Positions 9,936-21,900 of a stretch of DNA of 64,000 nucleotides are shown here, piece after piece. The notes under the pieces are model-generated. The model ran no database searches. It was not told the DNA's origin and saw nothing but the letters and a program-made list of their open reading frames with translations. The stretch spans positions 1,490,501-1,554,500 of the forward strand of contig LSRY02000005.1 of NCBI GenBank assembly GCA_001643675.2, in the 5' to 3' direction. The position numbers and the translations under genes are program-made. Source of the DNA: Monocercomonoides exilis (lineage: Eukaryota > Preaxostyla > Oxymonadida > Polymastigidae). How positions within the stretch are numbered: position 1 is the first letter of the stretch; each line of letters begins with the position of its first letter.

Positions 9936-12000
9936 GCAGAAGAAGAATCATCCAAAATAGAAGAATTAAAGCCCTCACCCACACACACGCCAGTGTGGAG
10001 CAGCGAGTTTGTCGAGTTAGAGCTCCACAGACGAGTCAAAGTTCCATTCCCAGTTGCAGTTCCATTTGCAGATGCATTTGCAGTGGCTGCTGTGTTTGTG
10101 CCTTCTGGAATAACACCGACATCAACATCAATGCCAGTGCTAATGCCAGGCTGAGGAGAGAAAGATAGAGGGATATCATAAACTGTGCGCAAGCGGGAGC
10201 GGTTCAGGCTTATGTTCGCACTCAGATAAAAGCAATTATCTAAGGTTGTATCTCTTTCTCTTTCTCTTTCTCTCTCTTTTTCTTTGGTTAATTCCTTTTT
10301 CACTTCATCATTCTTCTCTGTAATAGTATCAGTTAGTGCATTGTCTGTGAAAGCATCAGTGATGGTAGCTGTGTCTGAACTGACAGTTAATGCTCCCTGT
10401 GTCTGCCTCGCCACTCCACTTAGCCCTATTAGCCCAGCAGTACCTGCAAGCGACGGGTAGAAGGAAGAGGCATCTGAATTCACCAAATGTATTGAATGCA
10501 CCGAATGCACCGAATTCAGAGAAGATGCCAGTGTGTTTGAGGAAGATGAGGACAACGGATGAGGCAGAGAAGCGCTCAGAGAAAGAGACAGGGAGGAAGG
10601 CGCGATATGGCCGGAAGAGCTGTGCAAGGCTGCAGATGCTGCGTTGCTCTGTTATATGATGCCAAAGGGGATGAAGAGATCGGAGGTTTTGCAAACGGGT
10701 CAGAGAAGACGAGGGAAGGCGGGTTTGGCCCTTTGTCCATTGCGTCCTACAAAGAGAGCAGATCAGTCTTGGTGAATGTGCTGTGGTGTGCAGCAGCCCC
10801 CCTCCCCTGCTTCTCCGAGTCAAACAAGGAGGCAGAGAAAGAGCGGGGCTAAGGGAATGATAGTGAAAGGAACGGGTAGATGAGGTCGGAAGGGCCAACG
10901 GCTGAGGAGTTGGCAGAGAAAGTGCCATTGCTGCTGCTGCCGTGGGTGAAGGCGCTGAGGGAGGAGCAGCGGGGAGAGGAGAAGGAGAAGTGGTCAAAAG
11001 AGTCAGGAAGCGCTCCTTCGGAGAAGTTGTTTTGGGATCCGTCAAGAGGGGAGGAAGAATAAGGGAGCATGGGGTAGAGAGGTGTGTTATTATTATTGTA
11101 ATTATTATTGATACCAATGATACCTTCATTGAGTTAATTGCTGTTGTCCCTGGTGAGTGAGAACAGATCATCAGCCGCCTCTTCCCCGACAGAATATGTC
11201 ACTGACTGATGATTATTCAAATACTCTCTATCTTCATCCTCCTCCTCTTCTTCTTCCAACGAGCTATTCGTTTCAGATCCTCCAATGCTAATCTCTGAGG
11301 CAACAACTGTTGATGTACCAACTCCATTTCATATGCAATTGTCTTTATTATTGCCTATTCCATCTCCTGTGCCTGTGATTGTACCTATTCCAGATAGAGA
11401 CATTGAAAGCGAGCGAGAGCGGGGCTTCGAGCTGTCCATGAGGGAGTGGCCGAAGGAGTGGAAGGAACGGCACAAGGTGTGGCGGGAGGGAGACAAAGAG
11501 AACATATCGTCTTCGTCTATGGTCGGGGAGAGGTGATGATGGGATTTCTGGGTGAGTTTGTACCATTATCATTATCATTGTCATATTGTTATCATTGATT
11601 TCATTGTTATCATCATCGTCATTGTTGTTTTTGTTGTTTGTCTGGCTGAAACAGCACGCACAGCTGAGTCAAAAAAGGAGGAGAAAGAGGAAGAGAAAGG
11701 AAATGAAGAAATAGAAAAAGACGATGAAGATGAGCTAGAAGAGGACGACGACAAAGAAGAAGATAACCCCACAGCAGTATGTCTTCTGACGAATGTGTCC
11801 GAGGCTAGGCGATGAGATTGCACATCAACAGACATTCCACGAGGTGCTTCAAGTGCTGTCTTGATGTCTGTCTGAAATGAGTTCTTCCGGTCAATTCTAC
11901 AGAAAATGGCATATTCTTCTTCTTCTTCTTCTTCTTTTTCTTCTTCTTCTTCTGTTAGCAATAAGCATTTCTCTGGCCCTCTCTTCTTCAAATATTTCAT
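9936..12000 (-). pseudogene. Decayed Ser-rich ORF (minus strand), function unknown
   Basis: Read on the minus strand from about 12000 down to 9940, this block gives protein-like Ser/Ala/Thr-rich sequence in changing frames: SFQTDIKTALEAPRGMSVD near 11850, then SFHSFGHSLMDSSKPRS near 11430, then SEISIGGSETNSSLEEEE with acidic runs, then LPYSSSPLDGSQNNF near 11050, and an open 10627-9940 stretch before the minisatellite. In-frame TGA, TAA and TAG codons and frameshifts interrupt it. The DNA is GC-richer than its surroundings. Composition resembles the Ser-rich linkers of the Nup133-like protein in this window, but I see no domain. The plus strand is less protein-like here. It could be a dead regulatory or linker-rich host gene. 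Confidence 0.35.
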
Positions 12001-13655
12001 TCCCTCTTCGTCTCATTCATCTGTTCATGATACACACTCAAAATTGAATGGAATAACTTCCTCTCTTTCCTCCTCTCTTTCTTCTTCTCTTTCATCTTCC
12101 TCTTCTTCTCTTTCTTATTCTTCTGCGGCTGACTCTTTCTCTGCAAGTGCATCGTCGTCTGAGAACAAGCAGCGTGTCTCGTCTGCTGCTGTTGTGCTGA
12201 GAGACGGGAGGTGGGGCACAATCACATCGAATGCACTCACAAAAGCCAGACTGGATGTGGCTGAGATGAGCGACTCGAAAAGCCAAATTGCATTTTTGCT
12301 GCGTTTGATGGATGACTGCGAAGCGTCTGCGAGGAAGATTCCGCAGGTGTATGAGAACATTCTGAGTATCATCCGCAGCGGAGGCAGCGACCAGTCACAT
12401 CAACAGCAGCAGCAGCAACAACAGCAGCAGCAGAGAACTCAGCCGATTGTTGTGGATGCACCGCTGAACTGTCCGATCTTCAGCTGCAGTGCCCACATCC
12501 CAGCAGCTGCGGTGTCTGCCACGAAAGAATTGCGTGTGAATGTGATGTTTGCAAGCCACGTGGCCATTCCGCTGAAGTTTGAGACTGTGACACTTCTGTT
12601 CAGCCACTCAGCACTCAGCACAACACTCACAAACGAGCAGCTGGTTGAGCGTTCTGTTTTGTACCAGGCACTTGCAGCAAGAGAAAAGCAAATGGAAAAG
12701 AAGACAGAGGATGGTGAATGTGAAGGTGAAGGCAGCAAAGGAAATGAAACTGCAAATGAAGAGTCTCATCACAGTGAATCTGAGAATTCAAAAAATAATT
12801 TTTCTTCATCAAATAGTTCAGTTGTTCAGTTTTCACATTCCTCGTCTTTTGGATTTGTACTTCGAGATGCTTTGAAAGCACTCACAGTGCAATCTCTTTG
12901 AACACAATTCAATCAGAACTGGACTTCTCTTATGAACTCTTATCAACTGGGATCGCCTCAAAATCATCGTCTTCATCATCAGAGACAACAGCTTCTTCCA
13001 AATCTTCTCCAAAAGCATCAAAAGCTTCTTATTCCAAGTCTTCTTTTGAGAGTGCTTCATATTCGCCTTCACATTCATCCATTATTTCTCAAACTGATTC
13101 TCTTCTTTCGCGTCCCGATGTGCCTGCTCCTCCACCCCTCACCTTTGAGAAGGAGTATCCTTTGGTATTTTTTCTCTCCTTCACTCCGCCTCCATCGATG
13201 ACACACTCCTCCATCTCTCTCACAGACATCCTCCTTTCTTTCCCCTGTCGCATACCAAACGACCTGCCTGTCTCTTTTTCTCTTCGGCAGTTTCTTGCTG
13301 TGTCGCTTGACGATGACGAAGAGAGTGTGTTTGCATCGCTGCCTCATGTTGATGACGAAAGTGATGACAACACCAACAGAAATGAAATTAATCAGAAAGG
13401 AATGTCAAACAATCCATCTTCTTTGCTTGTTGAGATCAACTGCATCCACGTTGTCTTCTCCGCTGGGCAAGGCGCATTCAGCAGTTCTCCCCACACAGCC
13501 GACCATCGCTGTTTGTGCTGCAGCCACCGGAGCCTGTGATGCTGAGTGCAGTTCATTCGACGCCTGCTCTTGTGAATGAAGTGTGTGCAGTGTGTGTGCT
13601 GGTGAAGAGCAGAGGAGAAGACGCAGAGAATGTGAGGCTGTGGATCAAATGAAAT
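11906..13655 (+). pseudogene. TRAPPC11-like gene (gryzun region), frameshifted
   Basis: TRAPPC11 is a subunit of the TRAPP tethering complex in ER-to-Golgi and autophagy traffic. Frame 1 (11906-12901) gives a Ser-rich lead, then RWGTITSNALTKARL, a helical stretch, a poly-Gln run and FSCSAHIPAAAVSATKELRV followed by IPLKFETVTLLFSH. This recalls the junction of the alpha-solenoid and the C-terminal gryzun beta-domains. A shift leads to frame 2 (12898-13539), with TFEKEYPLVFFLSFTPP. A further shift near 13512 leads to LFVLQPPEPVMLSAVH and STPALVNEVCAVCVLV, the hallmark PALVNE segment. The N-terminal foie-gras half was not found. Two frameshifts with no room for introns suggest a pseudogene, though assembly errors cannot be excluded. 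It lies inside TE1. Confidence 0.5.
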
Positions 13656-14692
13656 GGAGATGAGGAGAAGACAGAGAAAGAGGAGAAAGAGGAGAAAGAA
13701 GGAGAAAATGAACAATAAGTTACATAAGTTCTTCTATTGAATTTGTCAGTAGAATAAACAAATGAATTTCCGCGGTTGCGACCAAAATCAAAACAGAACC
13801 TCTTTCATATGAAGGTGAATAAACAAATGAAGATGATGAAAAAGATGAGTAAGAAAAAAAAGAAGGAATGAGAAGGAAATGAGAGAAATACAAAAGATAA
13901 ATGAAAAAGAGTGGAAAATTGACACTAAAGAACAAGAATTTAATAAAGAACGAAGTAACTATTGACTTTTCTTTTTCGAAACAACAATGAAATAATGTTC
14001 ATAAAAAGCAATTATTTTTTTGAACTGATAATTTTTTTGTATTTTTTTATTTGAAAACACATGTTTCATATGTTTGTTTTTTGTTTTTATTTTTGATTTG
14101 TTAATAACTTTTTTGATAGTCTTTTTTTTATTGTTTGATAATGAAAATTATGTTTTTTTTCATGATAAATTTTCTTTTTTTTACTACCTGAAAGAAGAAA
14201 TTATTTGGAAGAAGTTGTTATGAATTTTCTTTTTTTTCATGGAATCTTTAACAGTAACATTTCTCCTTCTGTTCAGCTTTCTTTTTGAGTTTGAATATTT
14301 ATAACTTTTGTTTGTAGAAAATTTATCAGTAAAATCAAAATTTAATTTTGTAACATTTTTACAAATTGTTTTATTTTTTCTTTGAAGTTAAAGTTATTTC
14401 CTTTTTGTTTGAATTTAATATGCTCTTGATATTTTTATCTTCACACCAAAGATATTCGTTTTAATGATTTTTGTTAATTATTCATGCAAATGAGACATTT
14501 TGTCTCTGCATCTTCCACATCTTATGAAGTGGAATCTTTTCTCTTAGGTGAAGATTTTATTAAAAAAAATCAATGAAATTAAAAGTTTGTAAAGAAAAAT
14601 CAACTTCAATGCATCACGCATTTGAATTCAAAAAATATTTTTCAAAAAAATTTTTTTTATTCTAATTTTTTCATCATTTTTGATCTGATTGT
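13656..14692. other. AT-rich 3' part of TE1 without genes
   Basis: T-rich sequence with frequent stops between the TRAPPC11-like relic and the right terminal repeat. No gene seen. Confidence 0.4.
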
Positions 14693-14751
14693 CCCACATT
14701 AAAAATCATTGTCCACAGTTATTGAAAGTGTCCACAATTATTGACACGGAC
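14693..14751 (-). repeat. Right terminal inverted repeat of TE1
   Basis: 59 bases ending at GACACGGAC, followed by TA. Its reverse complement matches 7095-7153. Confidence 0.85.
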
Positions 14752-14753
14752 TA

Positions 14754-15249
14754 TGTAACAATTTTGGTGGATAAAGATAAAAAATGAATTAATTTTTTTC
14801 TCTCTGTTAATAACTCATTCAGATAAAAACTTCAATAAAAAATAGTGACTGTTTTATTGAAGTTGGCAAAAATCTCAAAAATTTGAGTGAAATGGATTGC
14901 GTTTTTAACCGAGCTTCACTGTAATAATAATAAAAATAAATGTGGGCGATAATACTGACTTTCAAGCTTTATTTGCACAAAGCACAAAAAAATAGTTTCA
15001 CTTACAACATTTTTTAACTAAAAAATATTGCAAGATAAATTTGATTTTCATATTTGTAAACAAGCATAGTCAAAATAAAATCATGAATTTTTGTGACATT
15101 TAACGAATGTCAAAAAATGAGCACATTTTGATTGTGTTTTTTTTTGATTAAATAAAGAAAATGAAAAGTGCATAATTTTTAAAAGAAAATGCCTGAAGTC
15201 ATATATTTTGTCCCAAGTGAGCATTAATAATGATTTAAAGTCAAGGCTT

Positions 15250-15293
<44 letters not shown>

Positions 15294-15892
15294 AATCATA
15301 AAAGTGTTAAAAAGTTGTGAAAATGAGAAATATGATAAGTTGAGAATGCTTATTTCAATTTCTTTTTGAGACATGATTTTATTTCCAAATAAAAATTTAT
15401 TTAACGATGCATGAAAAAAAAAAAAAAAATCACATAACAATGAAATGCGATTTGTTTTTATTGATAATGTTTTAATAATAACATACTGCGAAAAATAATA
15501 CAATTATTGAAAATTCTTTTTGACATGATAATCGTGAATAGTTTTTTCATGAAGTCCGGGTTTTCGAAAAATTTTCAGGGTTTTTTAAAGACAATGGTTA
15601 TGAACTTTTCCGCAAAAGGCAAACATTGTTGCAATTGGATTTCTATCCAAAAATTTCAGTGAAAATAGAATTCATCAGTCATCAATTTTCAACCCAATGA
15701 ACAAATCAAAATTCAGTTTTTTCTTTCAAATTAATCACTTTTATTCATCATTTCTTTAATAATTTTATATTTCTCTCTTCAAAAGTAATAATAAAAACAA
15801 ACAATATTAATTCAATAATCAAGATTTCATAACGATCAAATTGAGAATATATCAGATTCATTCTCAAATGTTTCAAAAAAATTATAATTTAA
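14754..15892. other. Upstream region of the giant receptor-like gene; 41-base A tract
   Basis: AT-rich DNA with an uninterrupted run of 41 A residues at 15251-15291. From about 15770 it shows patchy similarity to the region upstream of the second copy (around 56200-56290), for example TTTCTCTCTTCAAAAGT and TTCAATAATCAA, so part of the promoter is probably shared. No gene seen. Confidence 0.5.
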
Positions 15893-15994
15893 ATGGAAAA
15901 TATAAATATATTGGGCGCAGGAATTTTTATTTTCAGTTTTTTCTTTCATCTTCTTCCATGGCGAGGTTCTCCACCAGCGCAAAAGTTTCAATAA
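15893..15994 (+). promoter_or_regulatory. Conserved leader with overlapping upstream ORF
   Basis: The 63 bases before the start codon at 15958 are identical to those before the paralogue's start at 56392 except for one base. They include an upstream ATG (15893-15895) in a different frame that opens a 33-codon ORF (MENINILGAGIFIFSFFF...) overlapping the main start and ending at 15994. The paralogue keeps the same upstream ATG with a 38-codon ORF. This could dampen translation or, if an unseen intron shifts the frame, supply an alternative signal peptide. Confidence 0.5.
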
Positions 15995-18900
15995 ATATTG
16001 TCGCTCTGATGTTGGTTGTTGTCAATTGCTGCAATACCTCTATTATTGCTGTAAAACAAAATCAACAAGAAACGAATTGGGAGATGCCAGAAAGCACGAT
16101 CAGCGTTGAAAACAGCAGCAACAAATACTACAATAAAAATGGCATAGGTGCAGCAAAAGACGTATTTTCATCAGGCGATCGTGTCAGTTGTGCCCGAACA
16201 AATGTGAATATCATCAATGCCTCGTTGTGTGTGAGCGATCTCGCCATGGAACCTCTCAGTGGCTGTGCATTCCTCGCTGCACAACATCACTCATCATGCA
16301 CCATTTTCTCCTCCACCTGCCAAATTCACGCAGATGCCAGCCACGCACTTTTCCTCTCTTCTCACAGCTCCCTCTCCTTCTCCAACTTCTCCCTCTCCGT
16401 CCACCAACCAGCCATCCTCTCCTTCCCCCTCTTCTCTCTTCCTCAAAATCTCCTCCCAGATGCACACTCCCCAATCCACACCTCCTTCTCCATCTCCCAT
16501 TCCTCTTTCTCTTCTTTCATTTCCCTTCACAATCCCTTCCTTTTTTCTCCTTCATCATCCTCTTCTTCTTCCCTTCTCTATCGTCATCTTCAAATCCACC
16601 TCGATCTCCATCTCTCGGACACACTCTTCACAAACATCACCACTGCGCCACAATCCACACACACCATTCCTGTCAAACCCACACACACACACAACTCATT
16701 CACCACCACCACCACAATCACCACAAACACAAACACCACAAACACAAACACAATACCCTTCTTATCTCTTCGTTCCTCTCTCTCCATCCACTCAACCATT
16801 TTCTTCCACGCCCACAACCCCATCGATGGTGCCATTCTCCCCAACCTCAACAGCCCATCCACTTCCCTCTCTGCCTTTAATGCCTCTTTCCTCCACCAAA
16901 CACGCTCTTCACCAAATGTTGCTGTGGTTCATGTAGGAACAGAATCTCGAAGAAAGAGACCAGGCAGATTGGACTCGTTCGATGAAAACAACCATCGCTT
17001 CGAATGGTGTGAATGGAATGATTCAAATGGTGATAGTGATCATGGAGGTGCACTTTATGTCAACTGCAGCAATGCCAATCTCACAATCACTTCTTGTTCA
17101 TTCAACAAATGTTCGGCAAGTGATCATGGTGGAGCGTTATTATGCCAATACTTATTGCAAATCAGTATCTCAAAATCCAGTTTCACAAACTGTTCGGCCA
17201 CTCATGGAGGAGCGAATTGCATCATGTTTCCGCAAACAAATTCTGTTTGGACATTCTCGGAAAACAGAGTGGAAAATTGTTCAATAACATACTGGTGTGG
17301 AACCGGTTGGTATTTTTGGCTCAATGATATACCATCAAATGCTCAATTCCTGTTCACAAACTGCAAGTGCAATGCAAATTCAGGTGGTGATGCCGCTGGT
17401 TCTCTCTCATTTAATCGTCCTCCACAAAATAAAATAAGTCACTTTTCAATTAATGAGTGTTGGTTTATAAATAATAAGTTAACTTCTTCTTCCTCATGGG
17501 GTGGCGCCGGAATATACTTTGATAGAACTTACTCTTGGATGAATGGAGTAAAATTCATCACATTCTGTTTCTTCGATGGTAATTCAGCTGCAAATGGAAG
17601 AGGAAATGATGTGTTCTTTTACGGAAGTGATATCACTCAATCTCCATTCGAAAATTGTGGATCAACAGCTCCAACACAAAGAGTGTGGAATAACAATACA
17701 GCTGAAAACGCTGAGTTCAACAGCTGGCTCCCCCTCATCAACCAGAACAAAATTGTAGCCAATGATGGATCAGATGTTGATGCCTGCGGCGAAGCAAATA
17801 AACCATGTGCCACAATCGATTACACACTTAGATGCATTGCTCCCTTCAGTGATGCCTCACTCACCCTCCTTGACTCCACTTTCACTCCCGCAAAGACTCT
17901 CACGTTCCGTGCTCCAAATACAAGAATCACAGGAAATGGCACAACTACAACCACAATCGTCTCTAGTGGTATTCTTCAACCACCAAACTCACATTTACAA
18001 TCATCACAATCAACATCATCATTTTCATTTTCATTATCTTCATCATCAACATCAACATCTTCTTCACCAGATCCATCTGCCACTTCTGCCCTCTTCGCAC
18101 AAACTCAGGGTTCCCTCACAGTCTCTGCCCTCGCCCTCGCCCACAACTCCACAAACCCTATCACCCCCATCCTCTTCCACCTCTCTCAAAACTCCCCTTC
18201 CCTCAACCTCAACACAACCACCATCGCCGGAACAACCCCATCTTCATCATCAATCACAACCCCCCTCTTCTTCGTCACTGCTGGCTCCCTCGCCCTCAAC
18301 CACACAGCAATCACCCAACTCTCCCTCAACAGCCAAAGCATCTTCTACCTCACCTCCATCACAGCTCCCCTCACCCTCAACTCCTCCAACATCACCCACA
18401 TCACCTCCACTGCCACCCCCGCCAGTTGTGTTCTCTCCTCTGCCACCTCCCCTGCCCTCTCCCTCTCCCTCGCCAACTGCACCATCACCAACATCAACTC
18501 AGCTCCACAAAACCAACAGACTGCCACCAATGGCGGGTGCATCTCATTCGCCTCATCTGTTCCTGCCAACTCGTTTTCGGTGAGTGACACCACCTTCTCC
18601 AGCTGTTGTGTGAGCGAGGATACAAGTTCTGGAGGAAGAGGCGGTGCTCTCATGATCGAGTTCAATGAAGTCTTACAAGTGTCAGCATCCTCCTTTTCCA
18701 TCGCCAACATCATGTTTTCAGCCAACAAGGCGAGTGTCGGAAGAGATATGTATTTTTTATGCGAATCATTTGTCACTTCTGTGAAGGAACCGTTGTTCAC
18801 CTTCATGAGAAGCATCACTGAAAAAGACAACTCAGTTGTTGGACATGACAGAACTCATATGTTTAGAGATTGGGACGTGGACTTGTTTATATTTTTGGAT

Positions 18901-21900
18901 GGGTATACTTCTGACACGATATATGTTGATGGAACATCTGGAGTGGAGAAGGTGTATTGTGGGTTGGAAAAGGCTCCATGTTTGAATGCGAATTATGGAA
19001 TGGGGCATTTGAAGAGATCACAGAATATTAAACAGGAGATTATTCTATGTGCAAATTCATCTGTTGCTGGATGCTTGGATGTTGGAGGAATGAGTGTTAA
19101 GTCCAAATCCGAGACAATTGTGGGTGTTGAATGCCAAAGAGAAGTGAGTGGCTCTGAAGACTGTATTCTGAAATCAACATCGATGACAGAAATGGAGTTT
19201 ATTGGGATTATTGTTCCATCAAGTTTTATCAGAACCATGTCAGCAGTGATCGAGTCTGGCACTCAAAATGGGGAGTTGCACATGAAAAATTGTGAAATGA
19301 GTGTGATTGGAGGAAACAAAAACACAATTGAGTTTTCCTTGATCAGATCAACGGGGAAAATGGTTGAACTAGACTTTGTCAGGATTTCAGATGTGAAATC
19401 ATCTGTCGCGCTTCTGTCAATTTCACCTTCATCAGGAACTGTGAATGAAGACGAATTCAGAGTGAAACTGTTGAATTGCACAATAGAAGGATGCAGTTTG
19501 GATGATTCCTCATTTGATGGATCTCCATTGATGATATCTTCTTCCGTTTTGTTTGAAAACAGCAACTTTTCGAATATTGAGAACAAAGGTAGCGAAGAAG
19601 GAGGTGTTGCGAGAGTGATATTGAAAGAGAATGAAGAATTGGTGATCAAATCGATAAATGCATCATCTTGTTCGCTTTTAAAGAACAATGGAAAAGGAGG
19701 ATTCTTGTATTTGGATTGTCAGAATTGCTTGAATGAAAAGCCATTTCTTTTTGATGCTGGAATTTCTTTTGAGAACAACAAAGCAGCCATTGGAAAGAAT
19801 ATGTTCATTTTTGGAAAGGATTTGAATAGTTCTGTGACAAATGACTCATTCAAGTTTGATTATCCATCAATGAAGGATGATAAAACTTTGTTTGTTGGAA
19901 GTGATGATTTTCATCAAGAAAAGGATTTGTTCATTTTCCTTGTTTCATACAATTCAATGGAGATATTTATCTCATCGAGTGGATTTGATGTGGCGCGTTG
20001 TGGAAGTGAAGAAGAGCCATGCTTCACGATGTGGAAAGGGATGGAAAACATGGAAAAGGAGATTGGAAGAAAAACAATTCAAATTGAAGTATCAACTTTC
20101 ATTCGAGATTTATTCAACATGTCCAATTATCAGATCAAAAAAAGTGTAAAGATGGGAGAAGAGAATGTGAAAGCGATATTGAATTTTGAAAAGGCAATTG
20201 GAAGTCAACTGGAATATTTTATGGTGAATGAAATTCATCTTGAATTGGCAAATATCCAACTCCAACTGGTATCTGGATTTGACAACTCAGCCAAAACAAT
20301 TATTTCAAATATAAATGGAGATTTGGTGATAACTGGATGCTCATTCCATTCAGAAGCAGAAGTGAACAATGGATTTGAATGTGTATTTGTGGATGCAATT
20401 GGAGGAAGTGTGGAAGTGAATGATTTGTCGATGGAATCATGCAATGTTGGAAACAGCATTTTTGCCATTCATGATTCTGGAATTGCTTGCCATTTGGAGA
20501 ATGTTCACGTGAAATCGTTTAATGAAAGTGGAGGATGCATTTTATCAATCAAGAAATCTGAAGCAGGATTGAAGATAAATGAAGGAAGTGAAGGAGGGAT
20601 AAACCTTCAAATTGACAAATCATCATTTTCTGGTGTGAAGAGAAGTGATAATGGAGCAAGCATTTTGGAATCAAAGAGTGAGAATAAGATTTGTTTGATT
20701 GTGAATGAGAGCAACATCACAGAAGACAAAGCAGAAATGAGTGAAAAAGGAGGAGACATATTCTTCACATTGGGCGCATCAGGATCAATGAAGATGATTG
20801 AATCGACAATCAGTCATTGCAGCTGCAGCAACAGCACAGGAAGAGGAGGAGGAGTGTATCTGGCAACAAAGGAAACAGGGTTTCTTAATTTCACATTTGT
20901 GGGAATGAAATTCAGTGCAAACACAGCAAGTGTTGGAAATGATATTTTCATTGAATGCTTCAACATCACATCTCAGATCAATGAAACCCAATTCCGATTT
21001 GATCTTCGAGAGGGACATTATTCACGAATTGATGCGATATATGGAATTGATAGGTGTGAACACAAAGAAGATACAGATCTGATTGATTTTGTGACGATCT
21101 TTCAGAGTGACACAATCATTGTGAGTAGCTTGAATGGATCGAATGAGAGACAATGCGGAACAAGCACGCTTCCATGTCATTCGATTGATTATGGACTGAT
21201 GCATCTGACTTCAGATTTCATAAGTCTGATGTTCATTGTTGAAGAGAGTGTGATTGTTGAAGAAATAAGTCTGAAAGAAATGAGCCTAAGTTCGAAGATC
21301 AGAGAGATGTGCAAAGTTGAAGTGAAATCAGGGATTGAAAAAGCAAAGGATGCATTGATAACAACAAATGGAGAAGTGTCTTTGCTGAGAGTGAATTTTG
21401 TGTTTGATTTAAATTTCATCTCTTCACATGAATCGCTAATATCACCAGAAGGAGGGATTCTTGAGATAATGAATTGTTCATTTGACTCAAAACAACAAAC
21501 AGAAGATGGAAATGCGGCTTTTACGAGCATTCCATTTCATCTAATAAATATGGCAAAAGGAGAATTACAACTTGATGGATGCACAATATCAAATCTCATT
21601 CTTCATAAATCTGCATTATCTCTTTCATCACCACTTCCATCAGTGATTGATTCATTTGAAATCTGCAATTCAACGATTCAAACTTCTCTGATTGATATTA
21701 ATGAATGCGGACAAATGAATATCGACAGATTGCTTGCTGAAAACATTTCAGTTGAAGAAAATGAAGATTCATTGATATCTTGCTTGACAATGAAAAAGAC
21801 AATCCATTTGACAAATTGCACAATGGGCGGAGTTGGTTCAAAGACCACAAAAGGAAAATTGATGAAATTGGAGAATTGTACAGATGTGAAAATGGACAGT

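Larger units (their letters stand above)
7095..14751. mobile_element. 7.66-kb segment bounded by 59-bp inverted repeats and TA (Tc1/mariner-like unit, TE1)
   Basis: The ends at 7095-7153 and 14693-14751 are inverted repeats of equal length, both sharing GTGGACACTTTCAATAAC. Each is flanked outside by TA (7093-7094 and 14752-14753), the duplication expected of Tc1/mariner-superfamily insertion. Inside are decayed plus-strand ORFs (7412 to about 9240), a minisatellite, a decayed Ser-rich ORF on the minus strand and a TRAPPC11-like pseudogene on the plus strand. No transposase could be recognised, so the unit may be non-autonomous. Alternatively the two repeats may be ends of separate, related insertions that happen to face each other. 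Confidence 0.6.

Noticed and set aside
9493-9984. 163-codon minus-strand ORF of repeated LLLSSSIFFY
   Set aside because: Product of the 10-bp minisatellite; not independent evidence for a gene.
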